This document shows positions 25,301 through 32,947 of a stretch of 64,000 bases of DNA, piece after piece (within the stretch, counting starts at the first letter, position 1; every line of letters starts with the position of its first letter). The stretch spans positions 1 through 64,000 of the forward strand of contig NZ_BCQS01000023.1 in NCBI RefSeq assembly GCF_001552195.1, read 5' to 3'. The translations under genes and the position numbers were made by a program. This stretch comes from Actinomadura latina NBRC 106108. GTDB lineage: Bacteria > Actinomycetota > Actinomycetes > Streptosporangiales > Streptosporangiaceae. A model generated the notes under the pieces. It had not been told where the DNA came from. It was given only the letters and a program-made list of their open reading frames with translations, and made no database searches.

Positions 25301-25447
25301 GTCGAGGACGCCGGGCCCGGCACGGCCGTCCTCGCCGACGGGTTCTCCTGCCGGACGCAGATCGAGGCCGGCACCGGCGCCCGGCCCCGCCACCTGGCCG
25401 AGCTGCTCGCCGGCCTGCTCCCCGGGCGCGAGGACGCGGAGCCGTGA
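22391..25447 (+). CDS. FAD-linked oxidase fused to Fe-S/CCG oxidoreductase (D-lactate dehydrogenase-like)
   Basis: A 1018-residue fusion. It has an FAD-binding PCMH domain (about 50-270, with RGGGTSLAGQCVNTAIVID), an FAD-oxidase C-terminal domain (about 290-540, SGEHGDGQSRGELLP), and a ferredoxin-type unit with motifs CVGIGKCR...MCPS and CLACKGCRSDCPVN (about 570-670). Two CCG-type cysteine-rich repeats end it (LCCGLTW, about 795; GCCGLAG, about 940). This architecture matches 4Fe-4S D-lactate or glycolate dehydrogenases that oxidise a 2-hydroxy acid and pass electrons to the membrane quinone pool. An ATG at 22379 is the alternative start. A MarR gene follows 64 nt downstream. Confidence 0.87.
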   Translation: MAISAEDTRRDERRTAETAREREALRRALAGRVDGEVRFDPGSRAAYAHDSSNYQQPPIGVVVPRTVDAGAEAVRVCAEHGVPVLSRGGGTSLAGQCVNTAIVIDWSKYCRNLVSLDAGARRAVVEPGACLDDLNDELSGHALMVGPKPSTHDTCTIGGMIGNNSCGASAQAYGKMVDSVVRLEVLTYDGLRMWVGETSDEEYERILAEGGRRAEIYRALRDLRDDGMELIRTRYPDIPRRVSGYNLDSLLPEKSFDVARALVGSESTLVTVLHAEIDLVPVPAYESLAVLGYDDIPAAGDAVQRVLPFKPLALEGMDERLLDLAKQHHLAGPRVVEDMPDGAGWLMIRFGGDTKDEADRRARELIEHMENAPNPPRHTFVHDPGEEELLWGVREAGLGATAYPSGRPDTHEGWEDAAVPPERLGDYLRDFRALIREFGYGPVSLYGHFGQGCVHTRIPFDLEDAKGTGNYRRFIERAARLVAGYGGSLSGEHGDGQSRGELLPIMFGDEVIRLFERYKAIFDPGNRMNPGKIVHPYRLDENLDHLSYDPAEPGTHFSFPDDHHRFTHAAARCVGIGKCRASSGGVMCPSYRATGEEEHSTRGRARILMEMMRGMPGAGQPNPEVPGPGGAAVITDGWRSKDVHDALDLCLACKGCRSDCPVNVDMATYKAEFLAHHYKGRVRPAAHYTMGWLPLWARLAAFAPGAANTALHLPGLSGAAKRIGGIAPQRDMPEFAPERFTDWFKRRPAPAEGGGKRVVLWPDTFTNNFHPHIGKAAVRVLEASGYRVEVPPVALCCGLTWISTGQLGVAARVLRRTVRALAPRLRDGVPVIGLEPSCTAVFRADAPELMEGGAARDPRTWDDVQRLRDQTRTLAELLDERQEEAGGASPLAAHDTVAGLDTPKVRAIAQPHCHQHAIMGFGADQRVLSRAGVDVETLDVGCCGLAGNFGFERGHYEVSTKIAEQGVWPAVEDAGPGTAVLADGFSCRTQIEAGTGARPRHLAELLAGLLPGREDAEP

Positions 25448-25499
25448 GCGGGGGCCGGACCGCTCCGGGGCGCGTTGGCGCACCCGGGCCCCGGCCCTG

Positions 25500-25511
25500 T
25501 AGAAATCTGTC
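25500..25511 (+). promoter_or_regulatory. -10 box of the MarR gene
   Basis: TAGAAA (25500-25505) lies 6 nt before the ATG, with a possible -35 TTGGCG at 25475-25480. No ribosome-binding site is visible, so leaderless transcription is likely. Confidence 0.4.
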
Positions 25512-25991
25512 ATGAGCGAAGACGGGGACGCCGGAGTCGACGAGGTCACCTCGGCGATGCTGACCGCCTCCCGGCTGCTGGTCGCGATCTCGGCCCGCTC
25601 CCTCGGCGCGGTCCAGGACGCCGTCACGCTGCCGCAGTTCCGGCTGCTCGTCGTGCTGTCCTCGCAGGGGCCGTCCAAGCTCGTGACGCTCGCCGGGCTG
25701 CTGGAGGTCAACCCGTCCACCGCCATGCGGATGGTGGACCGGCTCGCCACCGCCGGGCTCGTGCGCCGCGAGGCCAGCCCGCAGAGCGGCCGCGAGGTCC
25801 GCATCCAGGTCACCGACGCCGGGCGGCGCATCGTCGACGACGTCACCGCCCGCCGCCGCGCCGAGATCGCCGGGGTCGTCTCCCGGATGCCGGCCGGGCA
25901 GCGGCACGCCCTCGTCGCCGCCCTGCGCGCCTTCACCGAGGCCGGCGGCGAACCCCCGGTCAGCACCGTCGCGCGGCTCGGCTGGACCTGA
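25512..25991 (+). CDS. MarR family transcriptional regulator
   Basis: A 159-residue MarR-type winged-helix regulator. The N-terminal dimerisation helix (residues 10-30) is followed by TLPQFRLLVVLSSQGPSKLVTLAGLLEVNPSTAMRMVDRLATAGLVRRE (about 38-86), the recognition helix and wing, then QSGREVRIQVTDAGRRIV. It is separated from the upstream oxidoreductase by its own promoter. Its effector and targets are not evident; the neighbouring D-lactate-dehydrogenase-like gene is a candidate target. Confidence 0.9.
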   Translation: MSEDGDAGVDEVTSAMLTASRLLVAISARSLGAVQDAVTLPQFRLLVVLSSQGPSKLVTLAGLLEVNPSTAMRMVDRLATAGLVRREASPQSGREVRIQVTDAGRRIVDDVTARRRAEIAGVVSRMPAGQRHALVAALRAFTEAGGEPPVSTVARLGWT

Positions 25992-26082
25992 CGGAACCGG
26001 CCGGCCGCGCGTCGAACCGCGCCGCCCGGACGCGCGTACTGCTGCCGTGACGCCCTTCACCCCGACCGAGAGGCGGTGCCGG

Positions 26083-26796
26083 ATGCCCCGACCCCGACCG
26101 GCCGCCGCGGCGGCCGCGGCGCTGGCGGCCGGCCTGCTGCTGGGCGCCTGCCAGCCGGCCGGCCGGCAGGCCACCGACGGCGGCGCGGTGGCGCCGCAGG
26201 TCAACGACGAGGCCGCCGCCCAGTCGACCGTCACCACCGAATGGGGGCCGCTCGGCCCCGCCGACCGCGACGTCATCGTCCAGATCCGGCAGGCCGCGCT
26301 GTGGGAGATCCCCGTCGCCCGGCAGGCCCAGCGCCGCGCCGCCCGGCCCGCGACCCGCCGCGCGCTCGCCGAGGTCGCCCGCCGGCACGCCGGGCTGGAC
26401 CAGCTGAACCGCCAGGCCGCCGGGCGGCTGAACGTGCCGCTGCCGAACCAGCCGAGCCCGGAGCAGCAGAGCTGGATGTCGGAGATCACCGGCAGGTCCG
26501 GCAACGACTACGACAAGACCGCCGTCGCGCGGATGCGGATGGCGCAGGGCCTCCTCTACGCCGAGCTCGGCGCCGTCCGCGCCAGCACGCGCAACACGCT
26601 CGTGCGGCGGTTCGCCGAGCAGGCGCAGCCGCTCGTCACCGAGCAGATGAAGCAGCTGGAGACCACCGGGTTCGTCACCGGCGACACGCTGCCCGACCCG
26701 CCCGCGGTCACCGAGCCGCCGCCGCCCGCGCCGCCCGGTTCCCGGCGGTCCCCGGCGCCCGCCGCGACCTCGCTGCTGTCCGGCGGCGGAAGGTGA
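26083..26796 (+). CDS. DUF4142 lipoprotein
   Basis: A 237-residue exported lipoprotein: a signal peptide with an Ala-rich core and lipobox LLGAC (Cys at about 23), then a DUF4142 helical bundle (about 55-185, a ferritin-like four-helix fold). The pattern DRDVIVQIRQAALWEIPVARQAQRRAARPATRRALAEVARRH starts the domain. The last 45 residues are Pro/Ser-rich and probably span the cell wall. An in-frame GTG at 26047 would add 12 residues without a signal-like start. The function of DUF4142 is unknown. The stop lies 6 nt from the convergent sirtuin gene. Confidence 0.82.
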   Translation: MPRPRPAAAAAAALAAGLLLGACQPAGRQATDGGAVAPQVNDEAAAQSTVTTEWGPLGPADRDVIVQIRQAALWEIPVARQAQRRAARPATRRALAEVARRHAGLDQLNRQAAGRLNVPLPNQPSPEQQSWMSEITGRSGNDYDKTAVARMRMAQGLLYAELGAVRASTRNTLVRRFAEQAQPLVTEQMKQLETTGFVTGDTLPDPPAVTEPPPPAPPGSRRSPAPAATSLLSGGGR

Positions 26797-26802
26797 CGGG
26801 CG

Positions 26803-27666
26803 CTACCGTCCCAGCTCGTCGAGGAGGGCGGTCAGCGTCGCGCCGAGCGGCGCGTCCACCGTGACCAGCGCGTGCTCGTCGCCGCGCGTCGCGCCCCGGT
26901 TCACGATCGCGACGGGCACGCCGTGCCGGGCCGCGTGCCGGACGAACCGGTACCCCGACAGCACCGTCAGCGACGACCCGAGCACCAGCAGCGCGCCCGC
27001 GCCCTCGGTGAGCGCGTAGCAGTCCCGGACCCGGGCGGGCGGCACGTTCTCCCCGAAGAAGATCACATCGGGCTTGAGCACGCCGCCGCACCGCTCGCAG
27101 GCCACGACCCGGAACGCGGCGGCCGCCGCGGCGGTGACCACCGCGTCGCCGTCGGGGTTGATCGCGTCCGCCCGCGCCTCGAAGCCGGGGTTCGCCGCGC
27201 GCAGCCGCGCGTCCAGCCGCCCGCGCGGCGTCCGCTCCCCGCACGCCAGGCACACGACCCGGTCCAGGGCCCCGTGCAGCTCGATGACGCCGTCCGCGCC
27301 GGCCGCCTGCTGGAGCCCGTCGACGTTCTGCGTGATGATCCCCGCGAGCAGGCCGCGCCGCTGCAGCTCCGCCACCGCCCGGTGCCCCGCGTTCGGGCGG
27401 GCCGCCGCGATGTGCCGCCAGCCGAGATGGCTGCGCGCCCAGTACCGGCGCCGCGCCGCCTCGCTCCCGGTGAACGCCTGGTACGTCATCGGCTCCGCGC
27501 GCCGCAGGCGCCCCGTCTCACCCCGGTAGTCCGGGATGCCCGACTCGGTGGACAGCCCGGCGCCGCTCAGCACCACCACCTCGCCGTCCGAGACGAGATC
27601 GGCCAGCAGCGGCACCCCGCCCGCCCGCGCCCCGGTTCCCGCCGTGCTCTCCACTACCCGCGTCAC
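26803..27666 (-). CDS. Sir2-family NAD-dependent protein deacylase
   Basis: Sirtuins remove acyl groups from lysine using NAD+. This roughly 287-residue protein carries the NAD motif LSGAGLSTESGIPDYRG (about 35-51), TQNVDGLQ (about 112-119), the catalytic histidine in IELHG (about 129), and two CxxC pairs for structural zinc (CLAC and CERC). A C-terminal VLGSSLTVLSGYRFV strand completes the Rossmann fold. The GTG at 27666 sits 2 nt after GGAGGG, and a GTG four codons later is equally possible. It would act in the cytosol. Targets are not indicated by context. Confidence 0.9.
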   Translation of the reverse strand: MTRVVESTAGTGARAGGVPLLADLVSDGEVVVLSGAGLSTESGIPDYRGETGRLRRAEPMTYQAFTGSEAARRRYWARSHLGWRHIAAARPNAGHRAVAELQRRGLLAGIITQNVDGLQQAAGADGVIELHGALDRVVCLACGERTPRGRLDARLRAANPGFEARADAINPDGDAVVTAAAAAAFRVVACERCGGVLKPDVIFFGENVPPARVRDCYALTEGAGALLVLGSSLTVLSGYRFVRHAARHGVPVAIVNRGATRGDEHALVTVDAPLGATLTALLDELGR

Positions 27667-27857
27667 CCCTCCATGGTGCACGACCAGGACCAGTGAGGGA
27701 CGAAACACCCGATACCGGTGTGGCGCGTGTCACCACGGTGACAAAAAGCGCCCGGAGAATGTGCACGGGCTGGCAAGTTCCGACGAACGCCGCCGCGCTA
27801 GCTTTCCGAAGCCCCGCGTCTCCTCCGCGGGGTCCCCCCATACCGCGAGGTGAGCGG

Positions 27858-29189
27858 ATGACCGCTGAGCACCGTGCCCAGGAATCCCGTGCCCCGGAAT
27901 CCCGGGCCCGGCGATCCCGGGCCGAGGAACACCGCGGCGGACACTTCCGGGCCGACGGGACGCCCCGCGTCGTGGTGACCGGGTTCGGGGTGAAGAGCCC
28001 GGCGGGCGGCACGCCCGCGGAGGTCTTCGCGACCGTCCTCGCGGGCAAGTCGCAGGCCGTCCACGTCCCCGAGCTGCTGGAGGCCGGGACCGCGGTGTCG
28101 TTCGGCTGCCCCGCCCAGCCGCTGGACGAGGAGCGCTACTTCGGCAAGCCCGAGCGGCGCCGCCTCGACCGGATGACCAAACTCGGCGTCGCCGCCGCGG
28201 ACGACGCCGTCGCCGACGCAGGGCCCGGCTACGGCGGCGCCCCCGCCCGCCGCGGCGTCTACGTGGGGACGGCCGCCGCCGGGCTCGCCTCCGCCGTCGC
28301 GCTCGGCGGCCACGAGCACGCCGGGACGCTGGACCGGCTGCCGGTCCCCGCCGTCCCGAAGATCATGCCGAACGCGACCGCCGCGAACGTGTCCATCCGG
28401 CACGGCTGCGAGGGGCCCTGCCTCACCTACTCCACCGGCTGCGCCAGCGGCGCCACCGCGATCGGCGAGGCCGTCCTCGCCATCCGCGCCGGCCGGATCG
28501 ACACGGCCGTCGCCGGCGGCGTCGACGCGATCCTCACCCCGTTCGTGATGGCCGCGTTCGCCCGCATCGGCACGCTCGCCCGCCGCGACCCCACCCCGCA
28601 CACGGCCGGGCGCCCCTTCGACGCCGACCGCGACGGGTTCGTGGTCGGGGAGGCCGCCGCCTTCCTCACGCTGGAGCGCGCCGACCACGCCGCCGCGCGC
28701 GGAGCCCGCGTGTACGGGGAGGTCGCCGGGTACGGGGCCGCGTCCGACGCCGCCCACCTCGTCCAGCCCCGCCCGGACGGCGAGGTCGCCGCCCGCTGCA
28801 TGGCCGCCGCGCTGGCCGACGCCGGGCTCGCCGCGTCCGCCGTCGGGCACATCAGCGCGCACGCCACCGGCACCCGCGGCAACGACGGCGCCGAGGCGCT
28901 CGCGATCGGCCGCTGCTTCGGCCGCCGCACCCCGCCCGTCACCGCCACCAAGGGCGTCACCGGGCACATCCTCGGCGCCGGCGGCGCGCTGCAGGCGATG
29001 GTCGCGCTGCTCGGCGCGGCCGGCGGCCTCGTCCCGCCCACCGCCAACTTCGCCGCCCCCGGCGCCGACACCGCCCACCTCGACGTCGTGCACGGCGAGG
29101 CCCGGACGATCGCGCCCGCCGCGCCCGCCCTGTCGAACTCGTTCGGGTTCGGCGGGCACGACGCGACGCTCGTCCTCACCCCCGCTTGA
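27858..29189 (+). CDS. Stand-alone beta-ketoacyl-ACP synthase (FabF-like)
   Basis: A 443-residue condensing enzyme. The first 30 residues are a polar Arg/Glu-rich extension (repeats of ESRAP/ESRAR/RSRAE). The ketosynthase follows: the nucleophile Cys195 lies in STGCASG, and the two histidines in SAHATGT (about 335) and VTGHILGAGG (about 371) complete a full catalytic triad. The Cys in place means it is not a chain-length-factor subunit. No acyl carrier protein, ketoreductase or acyltransferase is nearby, so it is not in a visible polyketide cluster. The ATG at 27858 follows GAGGTGAG. The 3' end overlaps the convergent DUF3068 gene by 14 bp. Confidence 0.9.
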   Translation: MTAEHRAQESRAPESRARRSRAEEHRGGHFRADGTPRVVVTGFGVKSPAGGTPAEVFATVLAGKSQAVHVPELLEAGTAVSFGCPAQPLDEERYFGKPERRRLDRMTKLGVAAADDAVADAGPGYGGAPARRGVYVGTAAAGLASAVALGGHEHAGTLDRLPVPAVPKIMPNATAANVSIRHGCEGPCLTYSTGCASGATAIGEAVLAIRAGRIDTAVAGGVDAILTPFVMAAFARIGTLARRDPTPHTAGRPFDADRDGFVVGEAAAFLTLERADHAAARGARVYGEVAGYGAASDAAHLVQPRPDGEVAARCMAAALADAGLAASAVGHISAHATGTRGNDGAEALAIGRCFGRRTPPVTATKGVTGHILGAGGALQAMVALLGAAGGLVPPTANFAAPGADTAHLDVVHGEARTIAPAAPALSNSFGFGGHDATLVLTPA

Positions 29190-30198
29190 ACGGCGGCCCG
29201 TGCGGCTCAGCGGCCACCGGAGCGGCCGGGGCCGCCGGGTCCGCCGGAGCCGCCGGGGCGCGGCGGCGCCGGCCGGGGCGGCCGCCGCGGCCGGCGAGCA
29301 GCACCCCGGCCGCGACGAGCAGGACGCCGGCGCCGGCGCAGCAGAGCGGGACGACGGTCTTCAGCAGCCGGATCTGCCCGGCGCCGTCGCCCGACAGCGC
29401 CCGCAGCGCCCGCTGCGACTCGGGCGTCATCGCGAGGGTGAAGTCGGCGACCACGAGCCGCCCCGGCCCCTCCTTGGGGCGCAGCGTCGACAGGACCCGC
29501 CGCCGCTGGTCGATCGGCGCGCCCGTCCGGGGATCCACCCAGTACGTCGCATCGGCCTGGTAGTAGCGGTCCACGGGCACGGCGGGGGAGCCCTCGGGGC
29601 GGCCGAGCAGCTCGCCCGGCACGTCCGGCAGGTCGCCCGCGACCCTGGTCTCCGGGACGCGCTGGACGAAGCGGTAGGCGAGCACGCCGCCGACGCGCTC
29701 CTCGCCGTCGAAGGCCACCGGCCAGGCGCGCAGGGTCGCGGTGTCGAACAGCTCCAGGCCCTTCTTGCGGACCTCCACCGGCCAGAACAGGCCCACCCCG
29801 GACAGCCGGACGGAGCTGTCGCCGTCGATCGCCGCGCCGCAGCAGTTCCGCAGCTCACCGGTGCGGCGGTCGAACGCGTACCGCTGCTTCTGGATCTCGA
29901 TCGTGGTGCCGCGCCCCCCGTCCTGCACCATCGTCGTCGAGTCCCACACCGCGACGCCGTCGTGGGTCGAGGCCGGATCGCCGCGGACGGTGTTGGTCGC
30001 CACGATCGTCGCGCCCGTCCGCGGCGTCGCCTTGGCCGCGTCGAAGTAGGACGCGTTCTCGGCCCGCAGCCGCGTCACCTGGTACACGTCCGTCGGCGCG
30101 CCGATCAGCGACGGGGCGACGTAGAAGCGGACGAGGACGCCGGCGGCCAGCAGGAACGCGCCGAGTCCGATGAGGGACGCACCGATGATCCGTCGCAC
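29176..30198 (-). CDS. DUF3068 membrane-anchored protein
   Basis: A 340-residue actinobacterial envelope protein: an N-terminal membrane span (about 4-26, IIGASLIGLGAFLLAAGVLVRFYV), a large extracytoplasmic domain of the DUF3068 family (about 30-285), a second span (about 290-312), and an Arg/Ala/Pro-rich cytosolic tail. The family blocks APTDVYQVT and WVDPRTGAPIDQRRRV are visible. The GTG at 30198 is chosen because GGAGG lies 6 nt upstream; a longer reading is Arg-rich and unlikely. In mycobacteria DUF3068 proteins are envelope proteins of unknown role. An inverted repeat sits in its promoter region. Confidence 0.8.
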   Translation of the reverse strand: MRRIIGASLIGLGAFLLAAGVLVRFYVAPSLIGAPTDVYQVTRLRAENASYFDAAKATPRTGATIVATNTVRGDPASTHDGVAVWDSTTMVQDGGRGTTIEIQKQRYAFDRRTGELRNCCGAAIDGDSSVRLSGVGLFWPVEVRKKGLELFDTATLRAWPVAFDGEERVGGVLAYRFVQRVPETRVAGDLPDVPGELLGRPEGSPAVPVDRYYQADATYWVDPRTGAPIDQRRRVLSTLRPKEGPGRLVVADFTLAMTPESQRALRALSGDGAGQIRLLKTVVPLCCAGAGVLLVAAGVLLAGRGGRPGRRRRAPAAPADPAAPAAPVAAEPHGPPFKRG

Positions 30199-30253
30199 TG
30201 CCGCCTCCCGGCCCACGGTCGGAATCGCGCTCAAGCTCGATCTTTCATCTTTC

Positions 30254-30275
30254 CGAGTGTCGCGCATCACACTCG
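30254..30275 (-). promoter_or_regulatory. Inverted repeat upstream of the DUF3068 gene
   Basis: CGAGTGT and ACACTCG are perfect 7-bp arms with an 8-nt spacer, 56 nt upstream of the DUF3068 start. They are flanked by TTTCC and GGAAA in a locally AT-rich stretch. It could be an operator or a small hairpin. Confidence 0.4.
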
Positions 30276-30433
30276 CAAAGGAAACGGATCCGCGCGCGAA
30301 CCTGCGGCGGGTGCCCGGCCGCCGGCCGGCGCGGCGGCCCGCCGCGGGGCCGGCCGGGCGGTGAGGTCCAGTTAACGCGCGGGTGACGCGGGTGATCCAT
30401 CCGGGAAATACGGGCCGCCCAGCATCAGGGTTC

Positions 30434-32947
30434 ATGGGAGCCGACAGCACAACGGACCGGCGGCTGGTCGTGGCCGGGCACGGACCGGCCGCGCACCGCC
30501 TCGTGGAGGCGCTGCGCGCGCGAGACGCCGCCGGGACCTGGACCATCACCGTCATCGGCGAGGAGCCCCGGACCGCCTACGACCGGGTGGCGCTGACCAC
30601 CCACCTGGAGGGCGCCGACCTCGCCTACCCGGCGCACGGCGGCGAGGTCGCCGTCCGGACCGGCGAGCGCGTCACCGGGATCGACCGCGCCGCCCGGACG
30701 GTCGCCACCTCGGCGGGGCGCACCGTCCCCTACGACGCGCTCGTCCTCGCCACCGGGTCGGCGCCGTTCGTCCCGCCGGTCGAGGGCGCGGACCTGCCCG
30801 GCGTGTTCGCCTACCGCACGACCGCCGACCTGGACGCGATCCGCGAGTACGCGCGCGGCCGCGCCACCGGCGCCGTCGTCGGCGGCGGCCTGCTCGGCCT
30901 GGAGGCGGCCCGCGCCCTGCAGGGCCTCGGGCTGCGCAGCGGCGTCATCGAGGTCGCGCCGTGGCTGATGCCGCGCCAGCTCGACGAGGGCGGCGGCGCG
31001 ATGCTGCGCCGGCACATCGAGGGCCTCGGCATGGCCGTGCACGCCGGCGTCCCGATGCGCGCCCTGGAGGCCGGGGACGGCGGAGCCGTCCGCCGCGTCG
31101 TCCTCGGCGACGGGCAGGTGATCGACGCGGAGGTCGTGGTGTTCTCCGCCGGCATCCGCCCGCGCGACGAGCTGGCCCGCGGCTGCGGCCTGCCGGTGGG
31201 GGAGCGCGGCGGCGTCGTGGTGGACGAGGCGTGCCGCACCGAGGACCCCGCCATCTGGGCGATCGGGGAGTGCGCCTGCGTCGGTGGCGCGGTGGGCGGC
31301 ACGGTCTACGGGCTGGTCGGGCCGTGCTTCTCCATGGCCGAGGTCGTCGCCGACCGGCTCCTGTCGGACGCGAGCACCGCCGTGTTCGAAGGCGCCGACA
31401 TGTCGACCAAGCTCAAGCTCATGGGCGTGGACGTCGCCAGCTTCGGCGACCCGTTCGCCGGCCCCGATCAGGGCGCCCTCGGCGTCACCTACACCGACCC
31501 CGTCGCCGGCGTCTACAAGAGGCTCGTCGTCAGCGACGACGCCCAGACCCTCCTCGGCGGCGTCCTCGTCGGCGACGCCGAGTCCTACGGGACGCTGCGC
31601 GCCCACGTCGGGCGCAGCCTCCCCGGCGCCCCCGAGCAGATGCTGTTCGGCGGCACCGAGACGGCGGGCGGCGACCTGCCCGGCGCGACCGTCATCTGCT
31701 CCTGCAACAACGTCACCGCCGAGGGCATCCGCTGCGCCATCGGAGAGCACTCCCTCACCGACGTGGCCGGCGTGAAGGAGTGCACCCGCGCCGGGACGAG
31801 CTGCGGAAGCTGCGTCCCCCTGGTGAAGCGCATCCTGGACGCCGAGCTGACCGCCGCCGGGATCGAGGTCGGCACGGCCATCTGCGAGCACTTCCCCTAC
31901 AGCCGCGCCGAGCTGTTCGACATCGTCCGCGCCGGGGAGGTCACCAGCTTCACCCGGCTCGTCGAGGAGCACGGGACGGGCCGTGGCTGCGACATCTGCA
32001 GGCCCGCCGTCGCCTCCATCCTGGCCAGCCTCGGCAACGGCCACATCCTGGAGGGCGAGCAGGCCGCGCTGCAGGACACCAACGACCACTTCCTCGCCAA
32101 CCTGCAGAAGAACGGCACCTACTCGGTCGTGCCGCGCGTCCCCGGCGGCGAGATCACCCCCGAGAAGCTCATCGTCATCGGCGAGGTCGCCCGCGACTTC
32201 GGCCTCTACACCAAGATCACCGGTGGGCAGCGGATCGACCTGTTCGGCGCCCGCGTCGAGCAGCTCCCGGAGATCTGGCGGCGGCTCGTCGAGGCCGGGT
32301 TCGAGTCCGGCCACGCCTACGGCAAGGCGCTGCGCACGGTGAAGTCGTGCGTCGGGTCCACCTGGTGCCGCTACGGCGTCCAGGACTCGGCCGCGATGGC
32401 GATCCGGCTGGAGTTGCGGTACCGGGGGCTGCGCGCCCCGCACAAGCTGAAGTCGGCCGTGTCCGGCTGCGCCCGCGAGTGCGCCGAGGCGCAGAGCAAG
32501 GACTTCGGCGTCATCGCCACCGAGAACGGCTGGAACCTCTACCTCGCCGGCAACGGCGGCATGCGGCCGAGGCACGCCGACCTGTTCGCCACCGACCTCA
32601 CCGACGACGAGCTGATCCGCTGCATCGACAGGTTCCTGATGTTCTACATCCGCACCGCCGACCGGCTGCAGCGCACCGCGAGCTGGCTGGAGTCCCTCGA
32701 CGGCGGCCTGGACTACCTCCGCGAGGTCATCGTGGACGACCGGCTCGGCATCTGCGCCGACCTCGACGCCGCCATGGAGCGCCACGTCGCGTCCTACTCC
32801 GACGAATGGCGCGACACCCTCGGCGACCCCGAGCGGCTCCGCCGGTTCGTCTCCTTCGTCAACGCCCCGCGCACCCCCGACCCGAGCATCGCGTTCGAGG
32901 TCGAGCGCGACCAGATCAAGCCCCTGCCGCTGGAGGTGAAGCGATGA
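30434..32947 (+). CDS. nirB: Nitrite reductase [NAD(P)H] large subunit
   Basis: NirB reduces nitrite to ammonium with NAD(P)H. The 837-residue protein has an FAD/NAD domain (about 10-310, with GGGLLGLEAARAL), a BFD-type [2Fe-2S] domain (about 415-475, CSCNNVTAEGI ... SCGSC), a second small Cys motif (GRGCDICRP), and the nitrite/sulfite reductase ferredoxin half plus siroheme domain (about 550-800). The siroheme/4Fe-4S cysteines are in SCVGSTWC (about 638-645) and GCARECAE (about 678-683). The ATG at 30434 fits the family N-terminus. It is followed, with ATGA overlap, by a second flavoprotein; no nirD is found next to it. It is cytosolic and assimilatory by inference. Confidence 0.93.
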   Translation: MGADSTTDRRLVVAGHGPAAHRLVEALRARDAAGTWTITVIGEEPRTAYDRVALTTHLEGADLAYPAHGGEVAVRTGERVTGIDRAARTVATSAGRTVPYDALVLATGSAPFVPPVEGADLPGVFAYRTTADLDAIREYARGRATGAVVGGGLLGLEAARALQGLGLRSGVIEVAPWLMPRQLDEGGGAMLRRHIEGLGMAVHAGVPMRALEAGDGGAVRRVVLGDGQVIDAEVVVFSAGIRPRDELARGCGLPVGERGGVVVDEACRTEDPAIWAIGECACVGGAVGGTVYGLVGPCFSMAEVVADRLLSDASTAVFEGADMSTKLKLMGVDVASFGDPFAGPDQGALGVTYTDPVAGVYKRLVVSDDAQTLLGGVLVGDAESYGTLRAHVGRSLPGAPEQMLFGGTETAGGDLPGATVICSCNNVTAEGIRCAIGEHSLTDVAGVKECTRAGTSCGSCVPLVKRILDAELTAAGIEVGTAICEHFPYSRAELFDIVRAGEVTSFTRLVEEHGTGRGCDICRPAVASILASLGNGHILEGEQAALQDTNDHFLANLQKNGTYSVVPRVPGGEITPEKLIVIGEVARDFGLYTKITGGQRIDLFGARVEQLPEIWRRLVEAGFESGHAYGKALRTVKSCVGSTWCRYGVQDSAAMAIRLELRYRGLRAPHKLKSAVSGCARECAEAQSKDFGVIATENGWNLYLAGNGGMRPRHADLFATDLTDDELIRCIDRFLMFYIRTADRLQRTASWLESLDGGLDYLREVIVDDRLGICADLDAAMERHVASYSDEWRDTLGDPERLRRFVSFVNAPRTPDPSIAFEVERDQIKPLPLEVKR

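Noticed and set aside
30360..30400. GlnR box before nirB (GTTAAC...GGTGAC)
   Set aside because: The half-sites do not fit the GTnAC-n6-GAAAC spacing well enough to call.
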